Positions 23,197 through 38,100 are shown, counted from the first letter of the stretch. The stretch: 64,000 nucleotides of DNA from Vigna angularis (GCF_016808095.1 NC_068974.1:22552825-22616824), one strand, 5' to 3'. The notes: generated from the sequence alone by a model not told the origin. A program made the numbers and translations.

Positions 23197-26100
23197 CTAA
23201 GAGCTATTGTATAATCTAATTATATACTTCGCAGCAGCGTTCCTAATGAATAATAGTGACTTCTCAGGAACTGGTGTAGTAGTCTTGAATCTCTGCAACA
23301 GACATTTCATATTAATTAGTGTATATGAATTCAACATTTGGGAAAAAATCAAAATTTGTTAAAGTTAAATATTACCGTTTCCCAGCGACTTGTGATGTGA
23401 GAACGAACAATATGGGCCATCCAATACATTACATAGTATCCGCACTCATATGACCCATTTTGTCTGTTACACTCACTACAAAAAAGTTGGGGATTACCGA
23501 AGACCAGAAGCCCTCGGAAACTGCCATAAGCCGTCGATAAAGGGTGTTTACCGAAGGCTTATCGACGGCCAAAAATCCTTCGGTAAATCACTTGTCGCTA
23601 ACAATTACCGAGGGCTTTTGCCCTTCGGTAATTACCGAGGGCCAAAAGCCTTCGGTAATTACCGAGGGCCGAAAGCCTTCGGTAATTACCGAAGGGCAGA
23701 AGCCCTCGGTAATTTCCGAAGGGCGAAAGCCTTCGGTAATGACCATACGAGGGTATTTACCGAAGGGAAAAAGCCTTCGGTAAATTGCAGAGAAGGCTTC
23801 AGAGAAATGGTATTCCTTGTGCAACCCAGACCTCTATATCAAATTTCAATTACAAACAGACTTACATATCACTTTTCAAGCACATACAAACATGCATAAT
23901 GTGCATCTCAAAGATGCAATCAATTATCAATATCCATTGAACATCAATTAATCCAACGAACATCCATTAATGTATAGATAATGTAATTATAGTGCAAATA
24001 TAAAATAATGTAACAAAAGGATGTTCTAACATCCAAAGTCTGGAAGTAGATCTAACTAACATTGAAATCATATCAAGTCAAAAATGTTCTAATATCCAAA
24101 TGTTTGTGTAACAAGTAATAAGAAAATGAAACTAATAATGTACATAACTATCATCAGAATGATCTTCATCATGTTGCTCCTGTACTGATGGCTGGACTAG
24201 TGTGGGTTGGACTGATGAGGGTTGGACTGATGTGGGCTGCTGAGTGGCAGCAGGTGATGAGGAGGGTCGTGGTTGGGTCGGAGGGATATTTTGTACGTCC
24301 TGTGAGGTTTCAGGCAAGACTCTCATGACCAGGGCCTTAAAGTTTGTAAACTCTGCTCTGAGATCAGTGATCTCCTGGTCACGTTGTCGGAGTTCCTGCG
24401 TGAGGCGAAGAACGACCTCGTCAGGAGTACTGGTGGAAGAAGAAGGCTGGTGCTTCAGAGTACCTCCTCTGGATGCTGTATAGTTTGCAGCAAGTTGTCC
24501 CGCACCATACACTCGTCCTTTTTTCTTCCCACCAACGATGTCGATCCAGCACTGCGTCCTACGGATGTCATCATCTGCATTACTGGCATCATCCGGTGTA
24601 AGAGCTGACTCATGTTCAGATCTAACCTGTGAAAGTCTCGTAGAAAAGTCTTCCTGTTGAAACATTAAAAGCAATGTCAGGGAACGATATTATAACATAA
24701 ATGAACAATTAGTAATAGTAATAGTGTTATTTGCTTACATGAGTCTTGCGAGATCTTTCATCAACAAATTGATTAGTTCCCTTCCGAACATGAGTCTGTG
24801 CAAAGACCTCATCAACATGGACCGCCCGTCCTAGAGCCTGTGCCTGTAACATAATTAAGAATTACAAGCGTACATATGAAATAGAATATACATAACTTAT
24901 GTATGAAAGAAAAAGTTATGTAATGAGATTATACCATACGAATGGCATGCTCATGAATGGTGATCGACCCACCAGTATGCAGGGTGCCACCCCTTTCAAA
25001 TGCTCTGTTCCGCTGGGCTTTGGCACACTTATTGCGGAACTCTACTGTATTCCAATGGGCCAGTAAAGAGTTCCAAATTATTTCACCCAGCCAGTTAGGG
25101 CGCTGTCCTGCATTGCGGGCATCCCTAAACATCTCTGACAGCCGATGAGATGCTTTCATGTGGAAATTTCTGTGTATCTGACTTTCATGTTCAGGTTTCC
25201 ACTGCACCTTCATCTGTAACATTAAACAGAACAAACATTAATTATAAAACATAGTAAAATAAGAGGGACATTAGTGTAATGGATTGCTCACCTGAAAGCG
25301 CTGCCAGAATGGCTTTCTGTCATCATCAGGTATTACTCCCCAAGTAGGCCATGGACTTAAAAACTGTTGCTTAATTGAACGTGTGATGGCCTGGGAAGCA
25401 ACCCTAGATGGAATAAACCTGCATAACAAAAGTCCTTTAAATTACAATAGGGTTTAAACATCAAATTATATCAACAGATTATAAACTTACCCTTTACCAT
25501 AGGGCTCAATCCATGGTCGATCACCGAGGGGCGGGTCAAGACCATCATCATCACCACTTAAATCTGGATCAGCAGGTGGTGTGAAAGTCTCAAAAGGAGG
25601 TACAGAAGAGGAAGAAGGTATAGAAGTAGGGTCAGGGAGAGGAGTGAGGGTAATAACAATAGGGGGAGGAGTGGGGGTTATAATAATAGGAGGAGGAAGA
25701 GGGTCTGGTGCAGGGGTAGTAGAAGGCTGAGCTGCAGAAGGAGGAGAAGGGTCTACTGCAAAGGTAGGAGTAGGGTCTGCTGCAGGTGTAGGAGGCTGTA
25801 TAATAGGGGTAGGAGGAGGCCCCACAGATGATGTACTACCTGCAGCAGTGATAGGTAGTCTAGTAGGCACCCTAAGTACATACTTTGGTGCCTGCCGTTG
25901 CCTCTTTGTAGGTCTTGCTACCCCTTTTCCTTTATCAGGACGCTCTGAACCTTGTCCTGTCATTACTGCATTCAAATGGTTACAAATAAAGCGAAAAAAT
26001 ATAAATGATTAAAGAAGGAACAATTGTTTTTAAAGTCAATGTATAAGTAATTGCATACAACTTTAAGATGGTATTTTAGATAACGGTAATGAAATGATAG

Positions 26101-29100
26101 TCCAATTTGCTACAATCGATGTTCAACATTCAATCATCGTCATCATGATCATCATCTTCATCTTCATCTTCAACATCGTCGTCATCATCATCATCTTCTT
26201 GTTCTTCTTCTTCATCGTCATCGTCATCATCATCATCATCTTCTTGTTCTTGTTCTTGTTCTTCTTCTTCATCTTCTTCTTCTTCTTGTTCTTCTTCCTC
26301 TTGTTCTTCATCACCTTGTATTGTTGCTTCTAATTCATCTCCATCACCATCAGGGTCGACCAATGCGGTTATACGTTCAACTTCGATAATTTCTTGTGGT
26401 TGTGACATTTGGTCAAGTTGGTAGGCAACATCTTCCTCAACTTCATTTGAGTCTATGCGACCTCTAGGCTTCGTTTGTATTGCTACGACCCAACCACGCT
26501 TGTCAATATTGCGAAATGGTGGATATGGCACATAATAAACCTGTCTGACATTAGATGGTAGAATGAAAGGATCAAACGGTCCATATCTTAATCTCTGGTT
26601 CAGTTCGACAATATTAAAGCGTGGATCGACTCTAGTACCACCTCTAGAAGGATCAAACCATTCACAATAAAAAAGTACCACTCTGTTTGGAGAAGTAGTG
26701 CTGTTGTACTCTAACTCATATATTTTATGAATGATGCCGTAAAAATCATCATAAGAACCCTCTGTTAGGCCCTTCACATACACACCACAATTTGATGTTT
26801 TCTTTCCTTTAGACCATTCATGTGTATGGAATTTGTAACCATTGATGAAGTAAGTGTGCCATTCTTTGACACATCTCATTGGCCAATTGGAGAGATGTCT
26901 TAACTCTTGAACCGTGGGAGTTAATGCCTGATTAAAAACCTACAAAGGTACTAACAAAATTATAAAAGCAATAGTCAAATTAACCTTGCTCTAAATGTAG
27001 GAAAAACTACGAACCTGATTTCTAAACCAATGGGGAAACTCAGAGTGTATTCTAGCAGAAGTATTTCCTTTTGCGACTTGCTCAGCCACAACAAATGAGC
27101 TGGTACAAATGAAATTCATTAGTGTATAACAATTAAACCGTTTGATAGATTACAGATGGATGATGACATACTCAAGGTACGGCTTGACTTCACTGCAATT
27201 GATCAAGACATGGACATGAGCTGATGGAAACCAATTCCCAGCTGGAAACGTGGAGGAAGAGGTTCCAAACCAGAGGAAACCAATAATGACTAATGGTGCA
27301 GCGGATGGATGAAATGATGCAGTGTTTGAGATGTTTTAATGGAGGAAAGGTGTATGGGTGAAGCCTCACAGCTCAGAGGGCCTTCCTACAAAGGAAGGAA
27401 GCTTGAGGAAAGGAGGAGAAGTAGTAATTCAAAGGTGACTTAAGAGCACAAAAGCTGGAAAACAATTTCTGCAGCATATCATTAAGCTCAAAAGTGAATC
27501 AATACAAGGAAAAGACCCTCTTATTTATAGGTGAAGAGGAGCCTAATTTCTAATTCTAATTCCCTCCTAAATTCAAATGTTTCAGATTTATTTTGATCAA
27601 GCAAAGTCCATGCCTATTTCCAGCTCATCTAGCAAGGTGTGTGCTTCCTTCCACATCAGCCCATTTCACGTGGAAAATGTTGGTGCATGCCGTAAGCACC
27701 TCTTTTTGGCTCTTTTGCTTGATCTATTGATTTATCTTCTTGGATGGCTCAATCATAGTCTCCAAGATTTATTAATTCCTACAAAACAAAGTATAAATGC
27801 TTTAGTTAAGAGAAGAAGGATTTTTATAAGTAACCTTCCATAGAAGCAAAATAGTATGTGGTCCTTCTTCCTCTTGAATCCTCTTTTCCATGGCTCTAGT
27901 AAGAGGTCCAATGTGCATCTTAGATGGTCTTCCATCAGACCCTCCCTCTTGAAAAAGATCTGTCCTCAGATCTGCTTCATCCTGTTGATCATCTCCTGTG
28001 AAAGGAATTAAATCGCAGATGTTAAAATTAGGACTGACACCATAACTTGCAGGAAGGTCTAATATGTATGCATTATCATTTATCCTTTTGACCACCTTGA
28101 ATGGACCATCTCCTCTTGGACTAAGTTTGGATTTCCTTTGAGAGGGAAATCTTTCCTTTCTCAAATGAAGCCAAACTAAGTCTCCTTTTTCAAAAACTAT
28201 TTTCTTTATCCCTTTGTTGTTGTATTCTGCATATTTTTGCGTTTGTTTTTCAATTTGGATTTTAACTTTCTCATGTAACTTCTTGATAAACTCCGCTTTA
28301 GAAGCACCTTCTTTATGAAGAAAAGAAGATGATTCGGGAAGAGGTAGTAAATCAAGAGGTGTGATAGGGTTAAACCCATAAACAACCTCAAAAGGAGAAA
28401 GATTAGTAGTCTTGTGGACTACTCTATTATAAGCAAATTCAATATGAGGTAGATGTTCATCCCAAGATTTGTTATTTCCTCTTAATATTACCCTTAATAA
28501 TGTAGATAAAGATCTATTTACTACTTCAGTTTGCCCATCACTTTGTGGGTGACATGTAGTAGAAAATAGAAGTTTAGTTCCAAGCTTTTCCCATAAAGTT
28601 TTCCAAAAATGGCTTAGAAACTTCACATCTCTATCAGACACTATAGTTTTGGGTAAGCCATGCAATCTCACTATTTCTTTAAAGAAGAGTCTAGAGATAT
28701 AGCTAGCATCATCTACTTTGTGGCAGGGTATAAAATGAGCCATTTTACTAAAACGATCTACTACCACAAATATAGAATCATACCCCCTTTGAGTTCTTGG
28801 CAATCCTAAGACAAAGTCCATGCTTATGTCCTCCCAAGGGGTATTAGCTATAGGAAGAGGTGTATAGAGTCCATGAGGCATAATTTTGGACTTAGCTTGT
28901 AAACAAGCTATACATTTAGAACAATGCCTTTGAACATCTATTCTCATGTGTGGCCAATAAAATTTACTTTTCAAAATGTTTAGAGTTTTATCAACTCCAT
29001 GATGGCCCATGAGTCCTCCTCCATGACTCTCTTTGATAAGAAGTTTTCTAATGGATCCTTGGGGTATACAAAGTTTTCCTTTATTAAAAAGATACCCCTC

Positions 29101-32100
29101 AGAAAGATAGAATCCATCAAAAGGCTTCTTAAGACATGATGAATAAGTGGATGCAAATGTTTCATCATTTTCATATAACTCTTTTATGTCATCAAATCCT
29201 AATATTTGGGATCCTAGGGTTACTAATAATGCATGTCTTCTAGATAAAGCATCCGCAACAACATTAGTACTCCCCTTTTTGTGTTTGATGACATAGGGAA
29301 ATTGCTCAAGATATTCCACCCACTTTGCATGTCTTTTGTTTAGCTTTGCTTGCCCTTTAATGTACTTGAGAGATTCATGGTCAGTGTGTATGATGAATTC
29401 TCTAGTTACCAAGTAATGCTCCCAAGTTTTCAAAGCTCTAATGAGGGCATACAACTCTTTGTCATAGGTAGGATAGTTTAAGGTAGGCCCCCTAAGTTTT
29501 TCACTAAAATAAGCTACGGGATGTCCTCCTTGTATTAAAACAGCTCCTATTCCTAACCCAGATGCATCACATTCTAGTTCAAAGGCTTTGGAAAAATCAG
29601 GCAAAACTAGAATAGGTGCATGTGTTAACTTGTGTTTCAAAGTCTCAAAAGACAACTCTTGCTTATCACCCCAAATAAAAGGCATATCTTTCTTGACTAG
29701 CTCATTTAAAGGAGCAGCTATGGTGGAGAAGTCTTTCACAAATCTCCTATAAAAACTTGCTAACCCATGAAAACTTCTCACCTCTCCTACATTTTTAGGG
29801 GTTGGCCATTCTTGTATAGCCTTGATCTTCTCTGGATCAACATGTACACCTTCTTTTCCCACTTTGAATCCAAGGAAAATCACACTTTCTTGACAAAAAG
29901 TACATTTGTCAAAGTTGGCAAAGAGATGATGTTCTCTAAGAAGAAGCAAGACTTTTCTGACATGGTTAAGATGTTCTTGAAGGCTTTGACTATAGATTAG
30001 GATATCATCAAAGTAGACCACTACAAATCTGCCTATGCATTCCCTAAGCACATGATTCATTAATCTCATGAATGTACTTGGAGCATTGGTCAAACCAAAG
30101 GGCATGACTAACCATTCATACAAACCAAACTTGGTCTTGAAAGCAGTTTTCCATTCATCTCCTTCATGAATTCTTATTTGATGGTATCCACTTTTAAGAT
30201 CAATTTTGGTGAAAAGATTTGCTCCATGTAATTCATCCAACATGTCATCTAGCCTAGGAATGGGATGCCTATACTTGACAGTTATGTTGTTGATGGCCCT
30301 ACAATCTGTACACATTCTCCAAGACCCATCCTTTTTAGGAACCAACAACACAGGCACAGCACAGGGACTTAAACTCTTTTGGATCCACCCTTTGTTCAAT
30401 AAGTCATTAACTTGTTTCTCTATTTCTTTTGTTTCCATAGGGTTGGTTCTATAGGCTGGCCTATTGGGTAGGCTTGCCCCAGGCACCAAATCTATTTGAT
30501 GTTCTATTCCCCTCAAAGGTGGTAATCCACTTGGTACCTCTTTGGGAAATATATCATCAAATTCCTTTAAAAGTTTTTGCAACCCCTTTGGTAGAGAACC
30601 AAGTTCATGAGTGATTGAAACAAATGCCTCTTTGCAATAAAGAAGAAAATGAGGTTGTCCAAGAAAAAGATTTTTGGAGATATTCAAGGTTTGAGGTTGG
30701 ACAACTTCATGGGTTGAGGCATGGGTTACCAAATTCTTTCTTTCTTTCTTATTTTCTTTTTTCTTTTCTCCATCCAACTTCTTCTTAAGAATTATTTGGT
30801 CCTCTCTTACTTGTGAAGGTGTAAGACGACACAAAATAATTTTCTTTCCCTTGTGTTGAATGGTGATTTTGTTGGTGACTCCATCATGTAAAGCTTGTTT
30901 ATCATATTGCCAAGGTCTTCCAAGTAATATGTGCCCAGCTTCCATTGGTACTATATCACAAACAATTTGATCTTCATATTTGCCAATGGAAATAGGTACA
31001 CTTACTTGTTCTTTAACTCTATTCCATCATCCTCTTTGATCCATTGAAGTTTGTAAGGTTTAGGATGAGGAGTAGTTGTTAAGCCAAGCTTCTCTACCAT
31101 TCTAGAACTACAACAGTTGCAACAAGAGCCACTATCCACTATTATTGAACATGTCTTTTCTAAAACTTTGCATCTTGTGTGGAATAGGTTCTCTCTTTGT
31201 GACTGTTCTAATTCTACATGTTTACTTTCCAGGAGTCTCCTTACCATAAGTAAGTCACCATCACAAGGTAAAGCTTCTTCTTCTTCAGAAATGAATGTTT
31301 CAGACTCACTATATGAAGAACCCTCACTTTCACTCTCATGCTCAAGGATGTAAGTTGACCTTCTATTGCGGCACTCAGATGTATAGTGCCCTTTTTCCCC
31401 ACATCTAAAGCACTTATTCTCCTTATTCTTATGTTCTCTTGAAGGTTCTTTGACTTTTTCTTTTCCTCTCTCTCTCTCTTTCTTCATATCTTGGCTTGGT
31501 TTGACTACCCTCCCTCTTATACTCTTTCAAATGGTGAGAACTATGAGGGTAATCCTTTTTATGATTAGAACTATGAGGGTAATCTTTCTTGGTGGAGCTT
31601 TTCCTCTTTAGTTGTTGCTCTACCCTCACACAAAGTTGGACTAACTTATTGAGATCATTGTAGGGTATAAGTTCAACCCTATCTCTTATGCCATAGTTGA
31701 GTCCACTTTGAAACCTAGCAATTGTTATCCTAGGTTCTTCTCTTATTCCAGCCCTCAACATGAGTAATTCCATTTTTTGTCTATATTCCTCAACACTCAT
31801 GTTCCTTTGTTGGAGTTTATGGAGTTTATCCATTATCTCCCTATCATAGTAGGCTGGTACATGCCTCCTCCTCAAGGCAGTTCTCAACTCATTCCAATAT
31901 CTAATGGGAGGTAAGTGTCTTAGCCTATAATCTTTAACCAAGGCTGTCCACCAAATTAAGGCATAGCCTTGAAAGCTTAGAGAAGCCATGGTGACTCTCC
32001 TTTCATCATCTATTTGGTGGCACTCAAACAATTGCTCAACTTTCATTTCCCACTCTAGGTATTCTTCTACATCATCTTTTCCATGGAAGGAAGGAAGATC

Positions 32101-35100
32101 AATTTTAGGCTCTCTTGGGTAATGCTCTCTAACTCTATGTTGTCTTCTAGGAGGCATTTGGTAGTGGTCATCATTGTGATGACTACTATTTTGCTCAATT
32201 TCACTTGGAGAAGATGATGATTCTTCTCTTCTCCTATGGGAAGACCTTTCTTTCTTTTTATCTTGATTAATCAAAAGTTGACTAATCATGTCTTTGAGCT
32301 CACTAATCTCTCTATCCCTTTGTTCAAATTTTTGTTGAAATTCTTCCCTTAAAGAACTCTCACTATTGGGTTTGATGCTACCTTGCACACTTGATTGACT
32401 CATTCTTGTCAAATGGAAAAGGTTTTCACAAAGTTTTCAAAATATTTGGCAAGTAATGAGTGAAAAGATTTTCACAAGCTTTCTTTGTTTTGTGAAAAAA
32501 TTTCTAAACAGATTCTAGAGGCAAAAGATGTTTCTAAGTAGCTCCCAGGAAGAAGAGGTGAGTCACAAATGGACAAGCTTAGAAACCAAGTTCTTCCTTA
32601 GCCAGAGTTTCCTTAGAGTTATCTTTTACCTTAGTTTCTAAGTAGAAATTCTTCAAATTCTTTTCAAATGTTATGAAATGAACCTAAAACCAAAGAAAGG
32701 TTGACTAAATGCTATGCAATCCTATATACCACGGAGACTTAAAAACAAACAAAAAGATTAAGCAAGAAATTAAAGAAAGCAATAAAGATGCAAGAATGTA
32801 AATGCTAGACGGCCCTAAGTGAAAGTGCAAGTGACACTTGGAGCCCCTTGACACACTTCCACACTAAGAAAACGAAATTGCACTATTACAATGTTTAAAT
32901 GTGATCTTGGAATTGCTTCAAGAGCATTTTCCCAAGTCACTTAGCCAAGAAATGAAAATCAACTTTAAACAACAAAGGTTCCGTGATATGTGGTGTAAAC
33001 AAACTTAAAAGAAGGCCTAAAACTAATGTAAGCTTCACTCTCTTGCTGCTGCAGATTGCTACTCCAAAACAGGTTGCACTTCAAGCTTTTCTGGTGTATT
33101 TTTAGCTGCTGGAACAGCAGAGTTGCAGCTGCTCAAAAGCTCCCTTTTTCTTCCCACTTCAGCCCCCTTTTCACTTCCTAATATGGTGCCTCAGTAGGGA
33201 AAAGGTTTCTGCTTCTGGATGACTCACAATAGTTACCACAGCACCTCAAGATTTCAGTCAAACACACCAAATAGAATTAGCAAACTGCACCAGAATTTCA
33301 AACCAGATTTTGTTTTGAATGTTTGACAATTTGGAAGCCAAGAATGGGAAATCAAATGGAAACAGGGATGGAGTAACAGAAAGCACTCAAAAGGAACCTA
33401 ATAATGGTACTAGAACAGATTAAGAAAGCAACAAAAACAGAAATAGCAGATCACAAACTCATCCAGACCAAACTGTTTGATATTTTACCAAAGTGTTTGT
33501 TAAAATGCCCCAATGAAAACCAGATTTAGTGTTTTGGGGTTTTTAACTGCCAAAAACTGGATTGCACGATTCAACAAGCTTTTTAACACTTGCTCTGACT
33601 TATTTTGATCATTTATTTTCAATTTAAAGTAATGAACCACCTCTTAGAACAATCCAGAAATGAATTTGAACAACTTTGTAATGGTGGTTTTAAACCCAAA
33701 ATTGATTGGAAGTGATTCAGCAGTTCAATTGATGCATCAAACAACTTTGTATCATCATTTTAAAGATGTTTAAACATTGAAACAGCTAGAAAACAGATTG
33801 CAATGTGAATTCACTGGTGCACTTCCATTTTAAAGGCAATTTTAAGGTTTAAAAAGCAAATCTGCATATAGGCTAGAAAATGACCAAATGAACAGTGCAA
33901 ACAACTTTGGAATGACAATTTAAACTTGCTCAAATGTTTTAAATGCACAGAAATAGCAAGACTCAACAATTCACCCTTGCTATAGCCTATTTATGCAGCA
34001 AATTCCCACCAAAACAGCACCATAATTAAGAACCTTGTGGATATAAGGCTGGACAGCACACACAATGACTCTAGAGAATGTTATTACACTGAACTAAGCT
34101 AGGATTAAAGTGCTTAGTATGAATAAACTCAAACTGGACTAAGCAAAGAATGGTAGCACGGTGAAAAGCTAGAACAGAAAAACAAAACAAACTGGACAGC
34201 AAAGGCTACTGGTTTTTAAGGCAACCAAGCTATGCTAGATGCATTTCCTTGCTTTTAATGGTCTGCCACACCTTTAGCCACTTCCAATAATAGCAAACAA
34301 ATTTTTACCAGGCAACATAATCAAATAAAATCAATTGAAACAGATTTCAAATTTTAAAACCAGATTTGAATTTCTTGAGCAGATTTGAAACCATAATTAG
34401 TTTCTAGTGCTTTTACTTCCATCACCAAGGCTAGAACATGTTCTCATTGCCTTATTTGGTTGATTTAAAGATTTTCCAGCACTCTAACTCAAATAAATCA
34501 AAATGAAACCCAGCAGAACAGAAAACCAAAGTGAAACAGAATTAAAACTGCAAATATGGACTGCACAAGACTAAAACATAACTGGAATTGAAAAATAAAG
34601 CTGGAAGAAACATAAACAAGAATGATTCACCGTTTAAAATGAATAACAAACATGTATGACTACTGGAAACACAAATAATGCACAGGAACACGAAATTAAT
34701 AACTGGAAAAAAAAAAACAAAACAGAAACAAAAGTGCTTAAAACAGAACTGGAAAGCTGGAACAGAGATCACAACAGAATGTAGAATTGGAGTGCAAAGA
34801 TGGAGGAATAGCTTAGCTCTTGGTGCGTGGATGACCTAAGCTCATGATACCACTTGATGGAAACCAATTCCCAGCTGGAAACGTGGAGGAAGAGGTTCCA
34901 AACCAGAGGAAACCAATAATGACTAATGGTGCAGCGGATGGATGAAATGATGCAGTGTTTGAGATGTTTTAATGGAGGAAAGGTGTATGGGTGAAGCCTC
35001 ACAGCTCAGAGGGCCTTCCTACAAAGGAAGGAAGCTTGAGGAAAGGAGGAGAAGTAGTAATTCAAAGGTGACTTAAGAGCACAAAAGCTGGAAAACAATT

Positions 35101-38100
35101 TCTGCAGCATATCATTAAGCTCAAAAGTGAATCAATACAAGGAAAAGGCCCTCTTATTTATAGGTGAAGAGGAGCCTAATTTCTAATTCTAATTCCCTCC
35201 TAAATTCAAATGTTTCAGATTTATTTTGATCAAGCAAAGTCCATGCCTATTTCCAGCTCATCTAGCAAGGTGTGTGCTTCCTTCCACATCAGCCCATTTC
35301 ACGTGGAAAATGTTGGTGCATGCCGTAAGCACCTCTTTTTGGCTCTTTTGCTTGATCTATTGATTTATCTTCTTGGATGGCTCAATCATAGTCTCCAAGA
35401 TTTATTAATTCCTACAAAACAAAGTATAAATGCTTTAGTTAAGAGAAGAAGGATTTTTATAAGTAACCTTCCATAGAAGCAAAATAGTATGTGGTCCTTC
35501 TTCCTCTTGAATCCTCTTTGCCATGGCTCTAGTAAGAGGTCCAATGTGCATCTTAGATGGTCTTCCATCATGAGCAGAGTTGAATTCAGCATCAGTTAAC
35601 CAATGAGTGAATTCTTTCCCTGCGTGACGACCTGATTGTCGGAAAACTGATAATGCACCTTCACGTGGTTCAACTTGCCATTGCATTTCATTTCTGACAT
35701 GAGTGGGGGACAACATGAAGTTCTTGAAATAATGTGAACAAAAATAAGTTGTCTCTCTATGCAAGTAAGCTGCACATATTGAGCCTTCCACTCTAGCTTT
35801 ATTTTTAACTGAATGTTTGGATTCTCCCATAAACCTTTCAAAGGGATACATCCACCTGTACTGCACGGGTCCCCCAAGCCAAGCTTCATATGCAAGATGA
35901 ATTGGAATGTGCTCCATTGAATCAAAGAATGCAGGAGGGAATATTCTTTCCAATTTGCATAGAATAATCGGGATATTTTCATCCATCTTTTTAAGGGAAT
36001 TCTCCTTTAGTGTCGTGCAGCACAAATCTTTAAAGAAGTTACTGATTTCTATCAGTGGATTTAACACGTGCATTGGCAAACAACTAAACGCAAGAGGGAT
36101 GAAAGTCTCCATGAATACATGACAATCATGACTCTTCAACCCTTGAATATTACCGTTCTGAACATTGGCACATCTGGACAAGTTAGAAGCATATCCATCT
36201 GGCATTCTTAGCTCCTTGATCCATCCACACACTATTTTTGTCTCGTCTTTTGACATGGTGTAATTTGCTTTTGGTTTAAATAATCGGCCGTTACCTTGTG
36301 CCTTCAACTCTAAGTCTTTACGTCCACAATACAAAGGTAAATCTTTTCTTGCTTTCTCATTATCTTTTGTCTTACCTTTAACATTCATAACTGTGTTGAA
36401 GACATTGTCAAAGAAATTTTTTTCTGTGTGCATGACATCGATGTTGTGTCTTAGCAAGTTGTCCTTCCAATAGGGAAGTTCCCAGAATATGCTTCTTTTA
36501 GTCCAATTATGCCATTCCCCAAACCCTTCTAGCCTATTCTGACCAGATTCAGTGACTTTTGGATAGTCTTTCACTCTTCTCCACACGTGTGATCCAGTCA
36601 ACTTTGGCGGGGGCATATCCGTTTCAACTTGTCCTCTGCGAAATGCCTTTTTGTTTCTTCTAAAGGGGTGATCAATGGGCAAGAACCGTCGATGGTAGTC
36701 AAACCAACTACTTTTCCGGCCATGACTTAATTGGAATGACTTTGTATGTTCCATGCAATGTGGACAAGCTAATCGACCATGTGTGCTCCAACCAGATAAC
36801 ATGTCGTACGCTGGGAAGTCATTAATAGTCCACATCAAGGCTGCCCTCATAAGGAAATTTTGCCTCCTTGAAACGTCATACGTCCAAACACCATTCCATA
36901 ACTTCTTCAAATCATCAATCAAAGGCTCCAAGTACACATCAATCAATGATTTGGGATTAGATGGACCTGGTATTATACACGATAAAAACATGTAAGGCTT
37001 TGTCATACACATCTCAGGTGGTAGATTGTATGGGGTAACTATCACAGGCCAGCATGAATACGGTGATGCAGACGCCTGAATGTACGGGGTAAACCCATCA
37101 GAGCATAGACCAAGTCTGACGTTACGTGGTTCACTAGCAAAGGATGGATGTTTACGATTGAAGTGCTTCCAAGCTTCACCATCAGAAGGATGACGCAAAA
37201 TACTCGGAGTTTTGTTACCATCATGCCATGTCATGTGTATTGATGTTTGCATTGAAGTAAATAATCTTTGTAATCTTGGAATTATAGGCAAGTAGAACAT
37301 GGACTTTAATGGAATTGGTTTTTTTTGCCTCCATCCAGCATGCATTGTCTGATATCGAGGTGAGCCACAAAACTTGCATTCAACCAACAATGCATCATTC
37401 TTGTCACTGTCATTGTCATAGAATAACATACATCCATTAACACAACAATCAATCTTCTTCACATCCAATCCCAACTTTGAAGCACATTTTTTGGCTTGGT
37501 AATAGTTCTTCGGCATGAAATTGTTTGGTGGTGTCAAATCTAACATCAATTTTGTATAGAAGTCCACTGCTTGAATGGGAACGTTCCAATTAGATTTTCC
37601 AGCCATGAGTCTAATGCACACTGATAATTTTGACTCAGATGAACCTTCAAATACAGGTAGATTTGCCTCTGTCAGTAAATTGTAAAACCTCTGCGTCGTT
37701 TCATTTGGAGGCTCTTCATCATGACTATCGTCTGCTTCTTCAGCATGGTGACGAAGAGCATTGTCGACCATCTCTTGCATATAAGCAAATTGATCTATCT
37801 CAGATGTATGTACAATACTATTCGAACCTGATGCAAGTCGTTTTTCAGCTGTAATGGAGGTTGAAGGAATTTCTTCACCATGAAATGTCCAAGCCGTGTA
37901 ATTAGGCATGAACCCTTTTTGGTAAAGGTGAACTTTGACGACTTCATCTTTCAGAATGCTTGTACATTCGCACTTGATGCATGGACATCGAATCCCTCCA
38001 TCAAGGGCATAATATTGATATCGTCGTGCCGTCTCCACGAACTCTTCAACTCCCATGACAAAAGATTCTTTCAAACCTCTCCTTCCACTATAACAACAGT

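Larger units (their letters stand above)
27222..35570 (-). mobile_element. Ty3/gypsy retrotransposon, chromovirus of CRM-like type
   Basis: The element is 8349 bp with 716-bp LTRs at 27222-27937 and 34855-35570 and a perfect 5-bp duplication TGAGC (27217-27221, 35571-35575). The LTRs read TGATGGAAG...TTTCCATCA on the minus strand. Order of parts: 5' LTR, primer-binding site, a 2.45-kb leader, gag, protease, reverse transcriptase, RNase H, integrase, polypurine tract, 3' LTR. The pol frame runs into the 3' LTR, as reported for CRM elements. Two frameshifts split gag, protease and pol. The LTRs differ at two positions only. Confidence 0.93.

Noticed and set aside
23450..23899. Open frames with [13 protein letters not shown] repeats on both strands
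   Set aside because: They are translations of the CACTA subterminal repeats, seen in several frames at once.
26094..26333. Plus-strand frame of Ile/Phe and a minus-strand Lys/Met frame
   Set aside because: Both are shadows of the triplet repeat that encodes the acidic tail of the transposase.
35386..35592. Small frames present in both LTRs (near 27577-27935 and 35210-35592)
   Set aside because: They are identical copies in the two LTRs. The minus-strand ones are alternate frames of the pol tail, with no independent support.
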